DNA of 42,895 nucleotides, taken from Planctomycetota bacterium. Its GTDB lineage: Bacteria; Planctomycetota; UBA1135; UBA2386. The stretch covers positions 1-42,895 of the forward strand of contig JAEUHS010000077.1 in the NCBI GenBank assembly GCA_016794035.1, written 5' to 3'. How positions within the stretch are numbered: the stretch's first letter is position 1; each line of letters starts with the position of its first letter. A program made the translations under genes and the position numbers. Of this stretch, positions 1 to 8,501 are shown one piece after another. A model generated the notes under the pieces. It searched no databases, was not told the origin of the DNA, and saw nothing but the letters and a program-made list of their open reading frames with translations.

Positions 1-1
1 C

Positions 2-97
2 ATGGGGCCGGACACGGTGCGCAGCGACGTGATCGCGCACGAAGATCCGGAACGCGCCGACGACAAGTTCGGCATGCGCGTCGTCGTCGAGCCGTGA
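2..97 (+). CDS. C-terminal end of an unidentified protein (partial)
   Basis: An open frame enters from the left edge and stops at TGA 95-97. The visible 31 residues are mostly charged and end in the short hydrophobic strand MRVVVEP. The ATG at position 2 is probably internal to a longer gene, because no promoter or ribosome site can be seen before it. The fragment is too short to assign to a family. It runs toward the convergent DUF2177 gene, leaving a 16-base gap between the two stops. Confidence 0.45.
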   Translation: MGPDTVRSDVIAHEDPERADDKFGMRVVVEP

Positions 98-113
98 CGC
101 CGGCCCGGCTGCG

Positions 114-518
114 CTACGCCGCCCAGCGCAGCGCGATCCAGCAGCAGGTGCTGGCGACCACGGTCGCGACGGTCGTGCCCCACAGCAGGTCCGGCACGAC
201 GATGGCGAACGGGAAGTCCTTCAGCAGCGCATGGGCGGTCAGGTCGAAGGTGGCGAACGCGACCAGCCCGAACGCGGCGCCGTTGAGCGCGGCGCAGCCG
301 ACGGAGGCTCGCTCGACGCCGGGCCACGCCGCGAACCACATCACGCCGGCGACGAAGATCACGTAGCACGCGGCGGCGGAGAGCCACTTCGGCTGTTCGC
401 GCATCCGCGCGCCGAGGTGCCGGACGTAGAAGCCGCGTGCGACGACGGCGAGCCACAGGTAGTCGAGCGCGAGCAGGCTGACGAGGCCTCCGAGGTAGGC
501 GAGCGCGATCCTGGCCAT
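114..518 (-). CDS. DUF2177 family membrane protein
   Basis: A 134-residue polytopic protein with about four hydrophobic segments (roughly residues 4-27, 48-68, 76-96 and 108-130). The pattern LDYLWL near the N-terminus, a central Gly-rich helix (NGAAFGLVAFATFDLTAHALL) and a late D-LLWG motif match the DUF2177 family of small inner-membrane proteins, whose function is unknown. The length is typical of the family. It follows the epimerase gene on the same strand after 35 bases, so the two are probably cotranscribed. In other bacteria DUF2177 genes sometimes lie near FAD oxidoreductase/cyclopropane-synthase clusters, but this copy is far from the lipid cluster in this window. Confidence 0.8.
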   Translation of the reverse strand: MARIALAYLGGLVSLLALDYLWLAVVARGFYVRHLGARMREQPKWLSAAACYVIFVAGVMWFAAWPGVERASVGCAALNGAAFGLVAFATFDLTAHALLKDFPFAIVVPDLLWGTTVATVVASTCCWIALRWAA

Positions 519-553
519 GGCCGCATCGTGGGCGAAGGCCGATCAGGAGGCCA

Positions 554-1501
554 TCAGGAAGCCGCGGCCTGTTGTTGCCGCCGCAACCACTCGACGGTCC
601 GGGTGATGCCGGTGCGGTAGTCGGTGGTCGCGACCTCGCCGACCAGCGCCCTCAGGCGCGCGGCGTCGAACGCCAGCGGCTTGCCGTAGTCCGGCACCAT
701 CTGCAGGAAGCCGCGCAGGTCCTTCTGGAACAGGGAGACGAGGCGCAGCAGCCATGGACCGGCCGCGCGCAGCTTGACCGGGCGACCGAGCAGTTCGCCG
801 ACCGTGCCGGCGACGTCGCGACCCGTCAGCGGGCCGGCACCCGGCAGGATCCAGCGCGCGCCGAACGCCTCGTCGTGCGCGACGACGGCGGCCGCGATCC
901 GCATCGCATCGGGCACGAACACGTACTCGCGCGCGACGTCGGCGCCGCCGATCCAGTTCATCGTCCGGCCGGCGACCGCGTCGGCGAGCGCGTTCTGCAG
1001 CGTGCTGGTGTGCACGCGCGGGCCGTAGAAGTCGGGCAGGTGCAGCACCGCCGCGCCGGCGTCGAGCAGCACGTCCTCGGCTTGCCGGCGGTACTGCATC
1101 CACGGTGAGCCATCCTGCCGTGGATGGTCCTCGTTGAGCGGCGAGCGCACCAGCGGCAGGTAGGCCCAGTAGCTGGAGACGTGCAGCAGGCGCGCGCCGG
1201 TGGCGCGGGCCGCGCGCGCGACGTGGCGGGCGACGACGGCGTGCCGGTCCATCGCCGCCGGCGGCAGGCCGACGCAGTCGACGACCAGGTCGCAGCCCTG
1301 CACGGCGTGCGTCAGGGCGGCCTCGTCCAGCGCGTCGGCGGCGGCGATCTCGACGTCGCGGCCGGCGAACGCGGCGCGCAGACCGGCCTCGCGGCGGGAG
1401 ACGGCCCGCACGCGCATCGACTTCTGCAGCAGCGCATCGGCGAGATGGCTGCCGGTGGGACCGGTGGCGCCGACGATCGCCACTCTCTCGAAGCGCATCA
1501 C
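554..1501 (-). CDS. NAD(P)-binding epimerase/dehydratase (atypical SDR)
   Basis: An approximately 315-residue Rossmann-fold protein. The N-terminal dinucleotide-binding motif is GATGPTG (about residues 11-17), followed by the expected basic residues after strand 2 (SRRE). A Ser-Ser-x-x-x-x-Leu stretch around residues 109-115 (HVSSYWAYL) fits the active-site strand of the extended/atypical SDR family, but no clean YxxxK is visible, so catalysis is uncertain. It may be an NmrA-like or nucleotide-sugar epimerase-like enzyme. The start is GTG 1501 followed directly by ATG 1498; GTG is preferred because a TAGCCT -10 element lies 6 bases before it, the same spacing as at two other GTG starts in the window. 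The DUF2177 gene follows. Confidence 0.8.
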   Translation of the reverse strand: MMRFERVAIVGATGPTGSHLADALLQKSMRVRAVSRREAGLRAAFAGRDVEIAAADALDEAALTHAVQGCDLVVDCVGLPPAAMDRHAVVARHVARAARATGARLLHVSSYWAYLPLVRSPLNEDHPRQDGSPWMQYRRQAEDVLLDAGAAVLHLPDFYGPRVHTSTLQNALADAVAGRTMNWIGGADVAREYVFVPDAMRIAAAVVAHDEAFGARWILPGAGPLTGRDVAGTVGELLGRPVKLRAAGPWLLRLVSLFQKDLRGFLQMVPDYGKPLAFDAARLRALVGEVATTDYRTGITRTVEWLRRQQQAAAS

Positions 1502-1507
1502 GGTCCG

Positions 1508-1513
1508 AGGCTA
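1508..1513 (-). promoter_or_regulatory. -10 element TAGCCT, leaderless start
   Basis: Read on the minus strand, TAGCCT lies 6 bases before GTG 1501 (9 before ATG 1498). A weak TTCCGG sits 17 bases upstream in the -35 position. The spacing places the transcription start at or next to the start codon. The same hexamer, or TAGTCT, recurs before several genes in this window. Confidence 0.4.
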
Positions 1514-1608
1514 GCGAGGTCGCGGACCGGCCGGAAGACCCTTGCCCGGCGCCGGTGCGACCGCGATGACTCCCGTTCGCCGCAGCGCCTGCGGCCGGAC
1601 CGTCCCGC

Positions 1609-3468
1609 ATGACCAAGACCCCCGACTGGGCGCAGCCGTTCCGCGAGCTGCACATCTTCACCAGCCTGACCGCCGCCGAGGCCGAGCGGTTGCTCACGTT
1701 CGTCGAGCGCCGCGTCTACCGCGAGGGCGAGCGCATCTTCGGCGAAGGCGATCCGCGCGCGCGCATGCTGCTGATCCGGCGCGGCCGCGTCGAGCTGACG
1801 CGCGTCGACGTCTACGGCGTGCGCCGCTCGGTGGCGATCATGGTGCGCGGCGACGTGCTCGGCGAAGGCATGATGATCGGCGAGACGGTGCACACGACGA
1901 CCGGTGTGGCGGTGGCCGAGACCGAGCTGGTGTTCCTGCACCGCGACAGGCTGCGGCAGTTCGTCGGCGACGACCACGGGCTCGAGAAGCGCATGCTGGC
2001 GACGTTGCTCGGCGAGGTCGTCGGCCGCGTCGACCAGCTGATGTTCCGCACCAGCGGGCTCGCGCACGCGTTCTCGACCGGCAAGACGCGCACCGAGCAC
2101 GACCTGCTCGGCGACGGCGAGGTGCAGGCGGAGGCCTACTTCGGCCTGCAGACGCTGCGCGCGATGAGCAACTTCGACATCGGCGGCGGCCGGCTCAACG
2201 CCTACCCCAACCTGATCAAGGCGCTGGCGATGGTCAAGAAGGCCTGCGCGCTGGCCAACGTCGACTGCGGCGTGCTGAAGCCCGAGCTGGCGAAGGCGAT
2301 CGGCGACGCCTGCGACGAGGTGATCGTCGGCAAGCTGCACGACTACTTCGTCGTCGACATGCTGCAGGGCGGCGCCGGCACGTCGACCAACATGAACGCC
2401 AACGAGGTGCTCGCCAACCGCGCGCTCGAGCTGCTCGGCCACGACAAGGGCGACTACGACCGGCTGCACCCGAACAACCACGTCAACTGCTCGCAGTCGA
2501 CCAACGACGTGTACCCGAGCGCGCTGAAGCTCGGCATGATCCTCAGCAGCGAACGGCTGATCGACAGCGTGCAGGCGCTGATCGGCGCGTTCGAGCGGAA
2601 GGCGAAGGAGTTCGCCAAGGTCGTGAAGATGGGCCGCACGCAGCTGCAGGACGCGGTGCCGATGACGCTGGGCCAGGAGTTCCAGGCGTTCGCGACCACG
2701 CTGCGCCAGGAACTCGCCGGCCTGCACCGCACGCGCGGCGACCTGCACACGCTGAACCTAGGCGGCACCGCGATCGGCACGCGGCTCAACGCGCCGAAGG
2801 GCTACCCCGAGCGTGCGATCCAGCGCCTGCGCGAGGTCACCGGCCTCGACCTGGTGCTGGCGGCGGACCTGATCGAGGCGACGTCGGACACGCAGGCGTT
2901 CGTGATGTTCAGCTCGTCGCTGAAGAGCCTGGCGATCAAGCTGTCGAAGGTCTGCAGCGACCTGCGCCTGTTGTCGTCGGGGCCGCGCGCGGGGCTCGGC
3001 GAGATCCAGCTGCCGCCGCGCCAGCCCGGCTCGTCGATCATGCCCGGCAAGGTCAACCCGGTGATCCCCGAGGTCGTCAACCAGGTCGCGTTCCGCGTGA
3101 TCGGCAACGACCTCGCGGTGACGCTCGCCGCCGAGGCGGGCCAGCTGCAGCTCAACGTCATGGAGCCGGTGATCGCCGCCAGCATCCTCGAGTCGCTGAA
3201 GATCCTCGCCAACGCGGTGCTCACGCTGCGCCACAACTGCGTCGACGGCATCGTCGCCAACGTCGAGCAGTGCCGGCGCTTCGTCGAGAACAGCATCGGC
3301 CTCGTCACCGCGCTGGTGCCGGCGCTCGGCTACGGCACCGCGACCGACGTCGCCGCCGAGGCGCTCGCCAGCGGCAAGAGCGTCGCCGACGTGCTGCGCG
3401 GCCGCGGCCTGATGACCGAGGCGATCGCCGCGAGCCTGGCACCGGAACGCATGACCAATCCGGACTGA
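1609..3468 (+). CDS. aspA: Aspartate ammonia-lyase with N-terminal cNMP-binding-like domain
   Basis: A 619-residue two-domain protein. Residues about 13-130 form a cyclic-nucleotide-binding (CAP-type) fold. Residues about 155-615 are a complete aspartase, which normally stands alone at about 470 residues. Aspartase converts L-aspartate to fumarate and ammonia. The signature GSSIMPGKVNP (G474 on, catalytic serine at about 476) and the following VIPEVVNQVAF..GND are aspartase-like rather than fumarase-like; GTSTNMNANEV and QSTNDVYPSA are also present. In the sensor domain the phosphate-binding cassette reads GEGMMIGETVHTTTGVAV and lacks the usual arginine, so classical cAMP binding is doubtful. 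The gene stands alone, divergent from the epimerase and convergent with the gene at 3493. The start ATG 1609 puts the sensor domain right at the N-terminus. Confidence 0.92.
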   Translation: MTKTPDWAQPFRELHIFTSLTAAEAERLLTFVERRVYREGERIFGEGDPRARMLLIRRGRVELTRVDVYGVRRSVAIMVRGDVLGEGMMIGETVHTTTGVAVAETELVFLHRDRLRQFVGDDHGLEKRMLATLLGEVVGRVDQLMFRTSGLAHAFSTGKTRTEHDLLGDGEVQAEAYFGLQTLRAMSNFDIGGGRLNAYPNLIKALAMVKKACALANVDCGVLKPELAKAIGDACDEVIVGKLHDYFVVDMLQGGAGTSTNMNANEVLANRALELLGHDKGDYDRLHPNNHVNCSQSTNDVYPSALKLGMILSSERLIDSVQALIGAFERKAKEFAKVVKMGRTQLQDAVPMTLGQEFQAFATTLRQELAGLHRTRGDLHTLNLGGTAIGTRLNAPKGYPERAIQRLREVTGLDLVLAADLIEATSDTQAFVMFSSSLKSLAIKLSKVCSDLRLLSSGPRAGLGEIQLPPRQPGSSIMPGKVNPVIPEVVNQVAFRVIGNDLAVTLAAEAGQLQLNVMEPVIAASILESLKILANAVLTLRHNCVDGIVANVEQCRRFVENSIGLVTALVPALGYGTATDVAAEALASGKSVADVLRGRGLMTEAIAASLAPERMTNPD

Positions 3469-3492
3469 GGGCGCCGCACTACGGCACGGCGC

Positions 3493-6162
3493 TCAACCGC
3501 CGCAGTCGTCGTCGTCGTCGTCCCCGTCAGCCGCCACCGCCCCGCGCGGATACGGCGCGCTGCCGCGCATCGCCCGCCACAGCACGCGGTTCAGCGCCTG
3601 CTCCGGCGCGCGGTCGACCTGCGTGAAGTCGAACGTCGCCGACAGTTCGGCATCGGCGCGCCGCTGCGGATCGGCGATCGCGGTGGGCTCCGGGTTCATC
3701 TCGTCGAGCGGCACCCGGTTGGGCAGCGCCACGAACGGCGTCGGGTCGGCGACCTCGGTGAAGCAGTCGGACATCGCACTGGCGCTGGCGTCGAACACGT
3801 TCATCGGCGGGATGCCCAGGATCTGCTCGATCGTGCGCAGCACGCTGGTGGTGTTGTACTGGGTCGAGATCGTCACGCCGCGGCGCGCGAACGGACTGGC
3901 GACGTAGCAGGTCGTGCGATAGCCGCTGACGTGGTCCCAGCCGGCCTGCGGATCGTCCTCGATGCCGAAGATCGCCATCTGCGGCCAGAAGCGCGAGTGC
4001 GACAGCGCCGCGACGAGGCGGCCGAACGCGAGGTCGTTGTCGGCGACGCAGGCGGCCGGCGTCGGGCAGTTCGCCTTCGTGCCGCTGGTGTGGTCGTTCG
4101 GCAGGCAGACGACCACGAGCTGCGGGAACTCGCCGCGCCGCTCGCACTCGGCCAGCTCGCGCAGCACGAAGTCGGCGCGGTACTGGTCGGGCACCGACAT
4201 GTCCCAGCCGACGTAGCCGGTCGGCGAGTGCTGCACCAGCGAGCGCACCACCGGCGCGCAGCCGAACACGACCTCGTCGCCGCCGTCGCGCCAGGCGCGG
4301 AAGCACGCCGCGGCATCGGGGCTGCCGCCGCGATCCGGGTCGCGCCAGCGCACCTTCGGTTCGCAGAACTCGCCGTAGTTGCGCAGCGTGACGCCGCGCG
4401 CGAGCGCGTGATCCCACAGGAACCCGGCCGGCGAATACGACAGCGCGTCGGCCTCGTCCTCGCCCATGCCGTCGGGGTAGCTGCGCGGCCAGCCGGCGAA
4501 GCTCTTCTCGAGGTAGTCGCTGGCGAACGCCGCGGTGCTCCACTGGTGGCCGTCGGCGGACAGGATGCCGGCGCAGTAGGTGTTGTCGAGCAGCACGAAC
4601 TGGCGCGCCAGCGCGTGCTGGTTGGGCGTGATGCGCGCGCCGAACACGCACAGCTCCGGGTCGCCGTTGCCCTGCGGCAGGTCGCCGAGCACCTGGTCGT
4701 AGGTGCGGTTCTCCTTGATCACGTAGACCACGTGACGGATGCGGCTCGGCTCGCCGATGCGCTCGGGGATCACGCGCGCCGGCTGGTCCGGGCGCGGCGG
4801 CAGCATCGCGTGCTCGACCGCGGCGCGGCGCAGGTTGTCGTCGACCTGCTGCGACAGCGCCCGCAGCTCGGCGTCGGCGGGCACCGCGAACAACGACAGC
4901 GAGCCGTGGTGCTGGTGCGAGTTGAACTCGGGCACGCCGCTGCCCTGGCGCGGCCGGCCGAAGCCGAGGCCCTTGACGTTGGCGACGGCCAGGCGGTTGC
5001 GCGCGGCGTCGAAGCACAGCGCTGCCGGGTACCAGCCGACCGGCACGAAGCCGAGCAGCTCCGCGTCGTCGACGTCGAGCACCGCGATCGCGTTCATGGT
5101 GCCGTTGGCGACGTACAGCCGTTCGCCGTCGGGCGAGAAGCAGAGCGCGTTCGGCGACGCCGTCAGCAGGTCGTTGGGCCGTGCGCGCGCCCACAGCGTG
5201 CGCACGACGCGGCCGTCGAGATCGAGCAGCGACACGGTGTCGCTGCCGGCGTTGGCGCAGGCGACCAACGGCGCGTGCGGTGCCACCGCGAGTGCGCTCG
5301 CGTGCAGGCCGGTGCGGGTCTCGGCGACCTGCGCGCCCGTGCGCAGGTCGAGCACCGTCACCGAGCCCTCGCTGGCGATGTCGCGCACGGGATCGACGCG
5401 CACGACGGTGCCGCGGCCCGCCGGCCCGACGAGGTCGCCAGGCTCCGGTCGCCGGCCGCCCCAGTTGCTGACGAACGCGCGCTCGCCCGCCAGCACGACG
5501 GCGAACGGCGCCACGCCGACGTCGAAGGTGCGCCGCACGTCGCCGTTGCCGGCGTCGAGCTCGAACAGCCGGTTCGACAGGTTGCCGCAGACGTAGAGCC
5601 GCCGCCCGTCGGCCGACAGCGCGAGGCCGCTCGGGATCTCCGCTTCACGGCGCGGCGCGTTCGCCGGTGGCAGTGGCAGCGTGTGCGACGGGCGCACGCT
5701 GCCGTCGGCCGCCACCGCGAACACCTTGATCGAGCCCTGCACGTTGCTGAGGTGGATCGTGCGGCCGTCGGCGGCGACCACGAGGCCGGTGTAGCTGAGC
5801 TGGCCGCGCGTGTCGGGCTGCAGTTCGTTGCCGGTCGCGCCGGTCGCCGGTCCCGCCTGACGTTCGTTCGGCAGCGGCACGTGCTGCACGACCTCGCCGC
5901 TGCCGGCGTCCAGCACCAGCAGTTCGCTGGTCTTGCCCGCGACGTAGAGGTGTCGGCCGTCCGGCGACCGGGCGAGCGCCTGCGGCCGCAGGCCCGGCAG
6001 ATCGACGAACGTGCCGTACGGGGTCAGGGTCTGCTGCACCGGGGTCAGCTGCCGGCCATCGGCGGCGCGGCCGACCGGCTCGCGGGTCGCCGGTAGGCGC
6101 ACGGGCTCGGGGGCGCTGCAGGCGAGGGTGAGCAGGCTGCAGGCCATCGTCGAGGGGCGCAT
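3493..6162 (-). CDS. YncE-like beta-propeller / alkaline-phosphatase-like phosphoesterase lipoprotein
   Basis: An 889-residue protein in two parts. Residues about 40-440 are YVTN/YncE-type propeller repeats (for example SPDGRHLYVAG, SADGRRLYVCG, SPDGERLYVANG). Residues about 470-850 are a phosphoesterase of the alkaline-phosphatase-like superfamily (PF04185 type), with VIKENRTYDQVLGDL near 481-495, ADGHQWSTAAFASDYL and VCLPNDHTSGTKA. This architecture is common in planctomycetes and acidobacteria; the substrate is unknown. The start at 6162 gives a short hydrophobic leader ending in LLTLAC, so it is probably a lipoprotein exported to the envelope. The C-terminus ends in six aspartates followed by CGG, encoded by a GTC-repeat tract at about 3506-3522. 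It is divergent from the FAD gene at 6281. Confidence 0.85.
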   Translation of the reverse strand: MRPSTMACSLLTLACSAPEPVRLPATREPVGRAADGRQLTPVQQTLTPYGTFVDLPGLRPQALARSPDGRHLYVAGKTSELLVLDAGSGEVVQHVPLPNERQAGPATGATGNELQPDTRGQLSYTGLVVAADGRTIHLSNVQGSIKVFAVAADGSVRPSHTLPLPPANAPRREAEIPSGLALSADGRRLYVCGNLSNRLFELDAGNGDVRRTFDVGVAPFAVVLAGERAFVSNWGGRRPEPGDLVGPAGRGTVVRVDPVRDIASEGSVTVLDLRTGAQVAETRTGLHASALAVAPHAPLVACANAGSDTVSLLDLDGRVVRTLWARARPNDLLTASPNALCFSPDGERLYVANGTMNAIAVLDVDDAELLGFVPVGWYPAALCFDAARNRLAVANVKGLGFGRPRQGSGVPEFNSHQHHGSLSLFAVPADAELRALSQQVDDNLRRAAVEHAMLPPRPDQPARVIPERIGEPSRIRHVVYVIKENRTYDQVLGDLPQGNGDPELCVFGARITPNQHALARQFVLLDNTYCAGILSADGHQWSTAAFASDYLEKSFAGWPRSYPDGMGEDEADALSYSPAGFLWDHALARGVTLRNYGEFCEPKVRWRDPDRGGSPDAAACFRAWRDGGDEVVFGCAPVVRSLVQHSPTGYVGWDMSVPDQYRADFVLRELAECERRGEFPQLVVVCLPNDHTSGTKANCPTPAACVADNDLAFGRLVAALSHSRFWPQMAIFGIEDDPQAGWDHVSGYRTTCYVASPFARRGVTISTQYNTTSVLRTIEQILGIPPMNVFDASASAMSDCFTEVADPTPFVALPNRVPLDEMNPEPTAIADPQRRADAELSATFDFTQVDRAPEQALNRVLWRAMRGSAPYPRGAVAADGDDDDDDCGG

Positions 6163-6280
6163 ACCCGCATCGTCGCGCCGCGGCGCCGCCGCTCCAGGGG
6201 TCTGTGCCGACTTCCCGCCCGGGAACGGCTGCGCGGCGCTGCGTCCGCCGGCCTGCATCGATCGAACGGCCCGCGTGCAC

Positions 6281-7294
6281 ATGCTTCGGAACTGCCGCCA
6301 GCTGACCGTCGGCATCGTCGGCGGCGGCATCGCCGGCCTGCAGGCGGCCCGGGACCTCCGTGCCGCCGGCGCCGCCGTGCGCGTGTTCGACAAGGGGCGC
6401 GCGCCCGGCGGGCGGGTGGCGACGCGCCGCGACGGCGCGTGGGCGTTCGACCACGGCGCGCAGTTCTTCACCGCGCGCGACCGGGGCTTCGCCGGGCAGG
6501 TCGTCGAGTGGTTTCGCCTCGGCGTCGTCGCCGAGTGGACCGGCCCATTCCGCACGCTGCAGCGCGGCGTGTTCGGCGACGACCCGCGATCGGGGCAGGA
6601 GCGCTACTGCGGCGTGCCGGGCATGTCGGCGCTGGCGCGGTCGATGGCGGGCGACCTGGAGGTGGCCAGCGACGTGCGCATCGGCAGCGCCGTGCGCGAC
6701 GGCCGCGGCTGGTGGCTGCGGAGCGAGCACGCACCGGACCGCGGGCCCTTCGACGAACTGGTGCTCGCCGTGCCGCCGGCGCAGGCGGTCGGCCTGCTGC
6801 CGGCCGACGAGGCGCTCGCGCGCGAACTCGCCGGCATCGCGCTGCAGCCGTGCCTGGCGGCGATGGTGCGCTTCGAACGCATGCCCGATGCGCTGCGCGG
6901 CGGCATGTTCGTCGTCGACGACGAGCTCGCGTGGGTGAGCCACGACGGCGGCAAGCCGGGGCGTTCGGGCGCGCCGACGTTCGTGCTGCACGCGACGCCG
7001 GAGTTCTCGCGCCGGCACTTCGAGCTGGCCACCGACGACCTCGGCGCGCGCCTGCTGGCGGCGCTGCAGCGCTCGCTCGGGGCCCCGCTGCCACCGGTCG
7101 CGTCGTGCGCGCTGCACCGCTGGCGCGACGCGTTGCCGATCGCCGGACCGTCGGCGGCGCTGCCGTGCGACGTCGGGCGTGGGCTCACGGCCGTCGGCGA
7201 CTTCGTAGCCGGCGGCCGGATCGAGGGCGCGTTCTGCAGCGGGCGCGACGCGGCGCTGGCGCTCCGCGCACGCCACGGACTGGCCGTCGCCTAG
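6281..7294 (+). CDS. Renalase-like FAD-dependent oxidoreductase
   Basis: A 337-residue flavoprotein. The N-terminal FAD site GIVGGGIAGL (GxGxxG at residues 14-19) is followed by FDKGRAPGGRVATRR and then FDHGAQFFTARD, which is characteristic of the renalase/NAD(P)-binding FAD-dependent family. A C-terminal VGDFVAGGRIEGAFCSGRDAA segment completes the FAD fold. The length suits this family, whose bacterial members oxidise aberrant dihydro forms of NAD(P)H; the substrate here is not shown. ATG 6281 is chosen because it sits just before the first beta strand; an in-frame GTG lies two codons upstream. It is divergent from the phosphoesterase gene and ends 8 bases before a long inverted repeat. Confidence 0.85.
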   Translation: MLRNCRQLTVGIVGGGIAGLQAARDLRAAGAAVRVFDKGRAPGGRVATRRDGAWAFDHGAQFFTARDRGFAGQVVEWFRLGVVAEWTGPFRTLQRGVFGDDPRSGQERYCGVPGMSALARSMAGDLEVASDVRIGSAVRDGRGWWLRSEHAPDRGPFDELVLAVPPAQAVGLLPADEALARELAGIALQPCLAAMVRFERMPDALRGGMFVVDDELAWVSHDGGKPGRSGAPTFVLHATPEFSRRHFELATDDLGARLLAALQRSLGAPLPPVASCALHRWRDALPIAGPSAALPCDVGRGLTAVGDFVAGGRIEGAFCSGRDAALALRARHGLAVA

Positions 7295-7302
7295 CCCCCC
7301 GC

Positions 7303-7411
7303 GGGGACTGATGACTTGCGTGGAGCTACCCCACCGGATGTGGTGGAGCCATCTCGCGGCCTCAGCCGGTTGTGGTCAGGACCGACACCTCCACGCAAGT
7401 CATCAGTTCCC
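7303..7411. repeat. Long inverted repeat (23-nt arms, 63-nt loop)
   Basis: The arms 7303-7325 and 7389-7411 are inverted copies matching at 22 of 23 positions; the core ACTGATGACTTGCGTGGAG is perfect. The 63-base loop holds a smaller hairpin, CCACC (7331-7335) with GGTGG (7342-7346). The arms are less GC-rich than their surroundings. It lies between the FAD gene and the DUF389 gene. It could be a MITE or REP-type element, a structured RNA or a strong terminator. No target-site duplication or run of T was found. Confidence 0.6.
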
Positions 7412-7443
7412 ATCGGTGCGGGCGCCGCCCGGGCGCGACCCGG

Positions 7444-7449
7444 TAGCCT
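7444..7449 (+). promoter_or_regulatory. -10 element TAGCCT before DUF389 gene
   Basis: TAGCCT lies 10 bases before ATG 7460, which would give a leader of only a few bases. No clear -35 hexamer is seen. There is no Shine-Dalgarno sequence in the short interval. Confidence 0.35.
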
Positions 7450-7459
7450 GTGCGGCGCC

Positions 7460-8485
7460 ATGGTGCTCCGACTGCTGCAGGTTCACACCAACCGGGAAGG
7501 CGCCGAGCGCGTGCGGCCGCTGTTCGAGCAGATGGACTCCGTCTGGTGGCGCGAAGTGCAGCGCGGCGAACAGGGATCGCAGTTCGCCGCGCTGGTCGAG
7601 GTCGGCCGCGAACAGAAGCTGCTCGACGAACTCGACCTCGCGTGCGCGACCGCGACCGACAGCCGGATCCTGGTGCTGCCCGTCGAGGCCACGCTGCCGA
7701 AGGTCGAGCCGGCGCAGGCGGTCGCGGCCGCCGACGAGGAGGCCAGCTCGGCCCCCGGGCGGCTCAGTCGCGAGGAGCTGCACGACGACATCACGGCGGC
7801 CAGCCAGCTGTCGTGGAACTACGTCGCGATGCTGGTGCTGTCGGTCGGGGTGGTGACGATCGGGCTGTGGCGCGACTCGGCCGCGGTGGTGATCGGCGGC
7901 ATGGTGCTGGCGCCGCTGCTCGGGCCCAACATCGCGCTCGGCTTCGCGGCGACGATGGCCGACGGCAAGCTCGCTGCGCAGGCCCTGCGCACCGGTGCGG
8001 CGGGCTTCGGCATCGCGTTGCTGCTGTCGGTCGCCGTCGGCCTCACGTTCGGCGTCGGCCTGGACGCGCAAGGACTGATCGCCTCGTCGGAGATCCGGTC
8101 GCGCACGCTGCCGCACGTGCTCGACCTGCTGCTGGCGTTCGCCGCCGGCGTGGCGGGCGCGATGTCGTTCACGACGGCGCTGTCGGCGTCGCTGGTCGGC
8201 GTCATGGTGGCCGTGGCGCTGATGCCGCCGCTGGTCGTGATGGGCATGTGCCTCGGCGCCGGCCGCTGGACCGATGCCGAGGGCGCGGTGACGCTGCTGC
8301 TGACCAACATCGTCTGCGTCGACCTCGCCGCGGTGCTGACCTTCCTGGCCCAGGCCGTGCGACCGCGCGACTGGTGGCAGGTCCGGCAGCGTCAGCGCGT
8401 CGTGCGCGTCGTCATCGTCCTGCTGCTGGTGTCGCTGGCGGCCGTCTCGGTGCTGCTCGCGCTGCACCGGCGCATGCACACCTGA
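7460..8485 (+). CDS. DUF389 (TIGR00341) integral membrane protein
   Basis: A 341-residue protein. The N-terminal 90 residues are soluble, with a mixed alpha/beta pattern (LRLLQVHTN, REQKLLDELDLA). Residues about 115-335 contain six to seven hydrophobic segments, including WNYVAMLVLSVGVVTIGLW, AAVVIGGMVLAPLLGPNIALG and a Gly/Ala-rich helix with MSFTTALSASLVGVMVAVALMPP. The AVVIGGMVLAPLLGP motif is diagnostic of DUF389. Function is unknown. ATG 7460 begins the family's conserved N-terminus. The PhoD-like gene starts 16 bases after its stop and may be cotranscribed. Confidence 0.88.
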   Translation: MVLRLLQVHTNREGAERVRPLFEQMDSVWWREVQRGEQGSQFAALVEVGREQKLLDELDLACATATDSRILVLPVEATLPKVEPAQAVAAADEEASSAPGRLSREELHDDITAASQLSWNYVAMLVLSVGVVTIGLWRDSAAVVIGGMVLAPLLGPNIALGFAATMADGKLAAQALRTGAAGFGIALLLSVAVGLTFGVGLDAQGLIASSEIRSRTLPHVLDLLLAFAAGVAGAMSFTTALSASLVGVMVAVALMPPLVVMGMCLGAGRWTDAEGAVTLLLTNIVCVDLAAVLTFLAQAVRPRDWWQVRQRQRVVRVVIVLLLVSLAAVSVLLALHRRMHT

Positions 8486-8501
8486 TCGGGTACCCATCGC
8501 C

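Noticed and set aside
3931..6096. Long plus-strand open frame opposite the phosphoesterase gene
   Set aside because: It is the antisense shadow of a gene with clear propeller and phosphoesterase motifs; its composition is low-complexity Arg/Ala/Val.
7303..7411. Integron attC site
   Set aside because: The arms do not end in the RYYYAAC/GTTRRRY core sites, and no integrase or cassette array is present.
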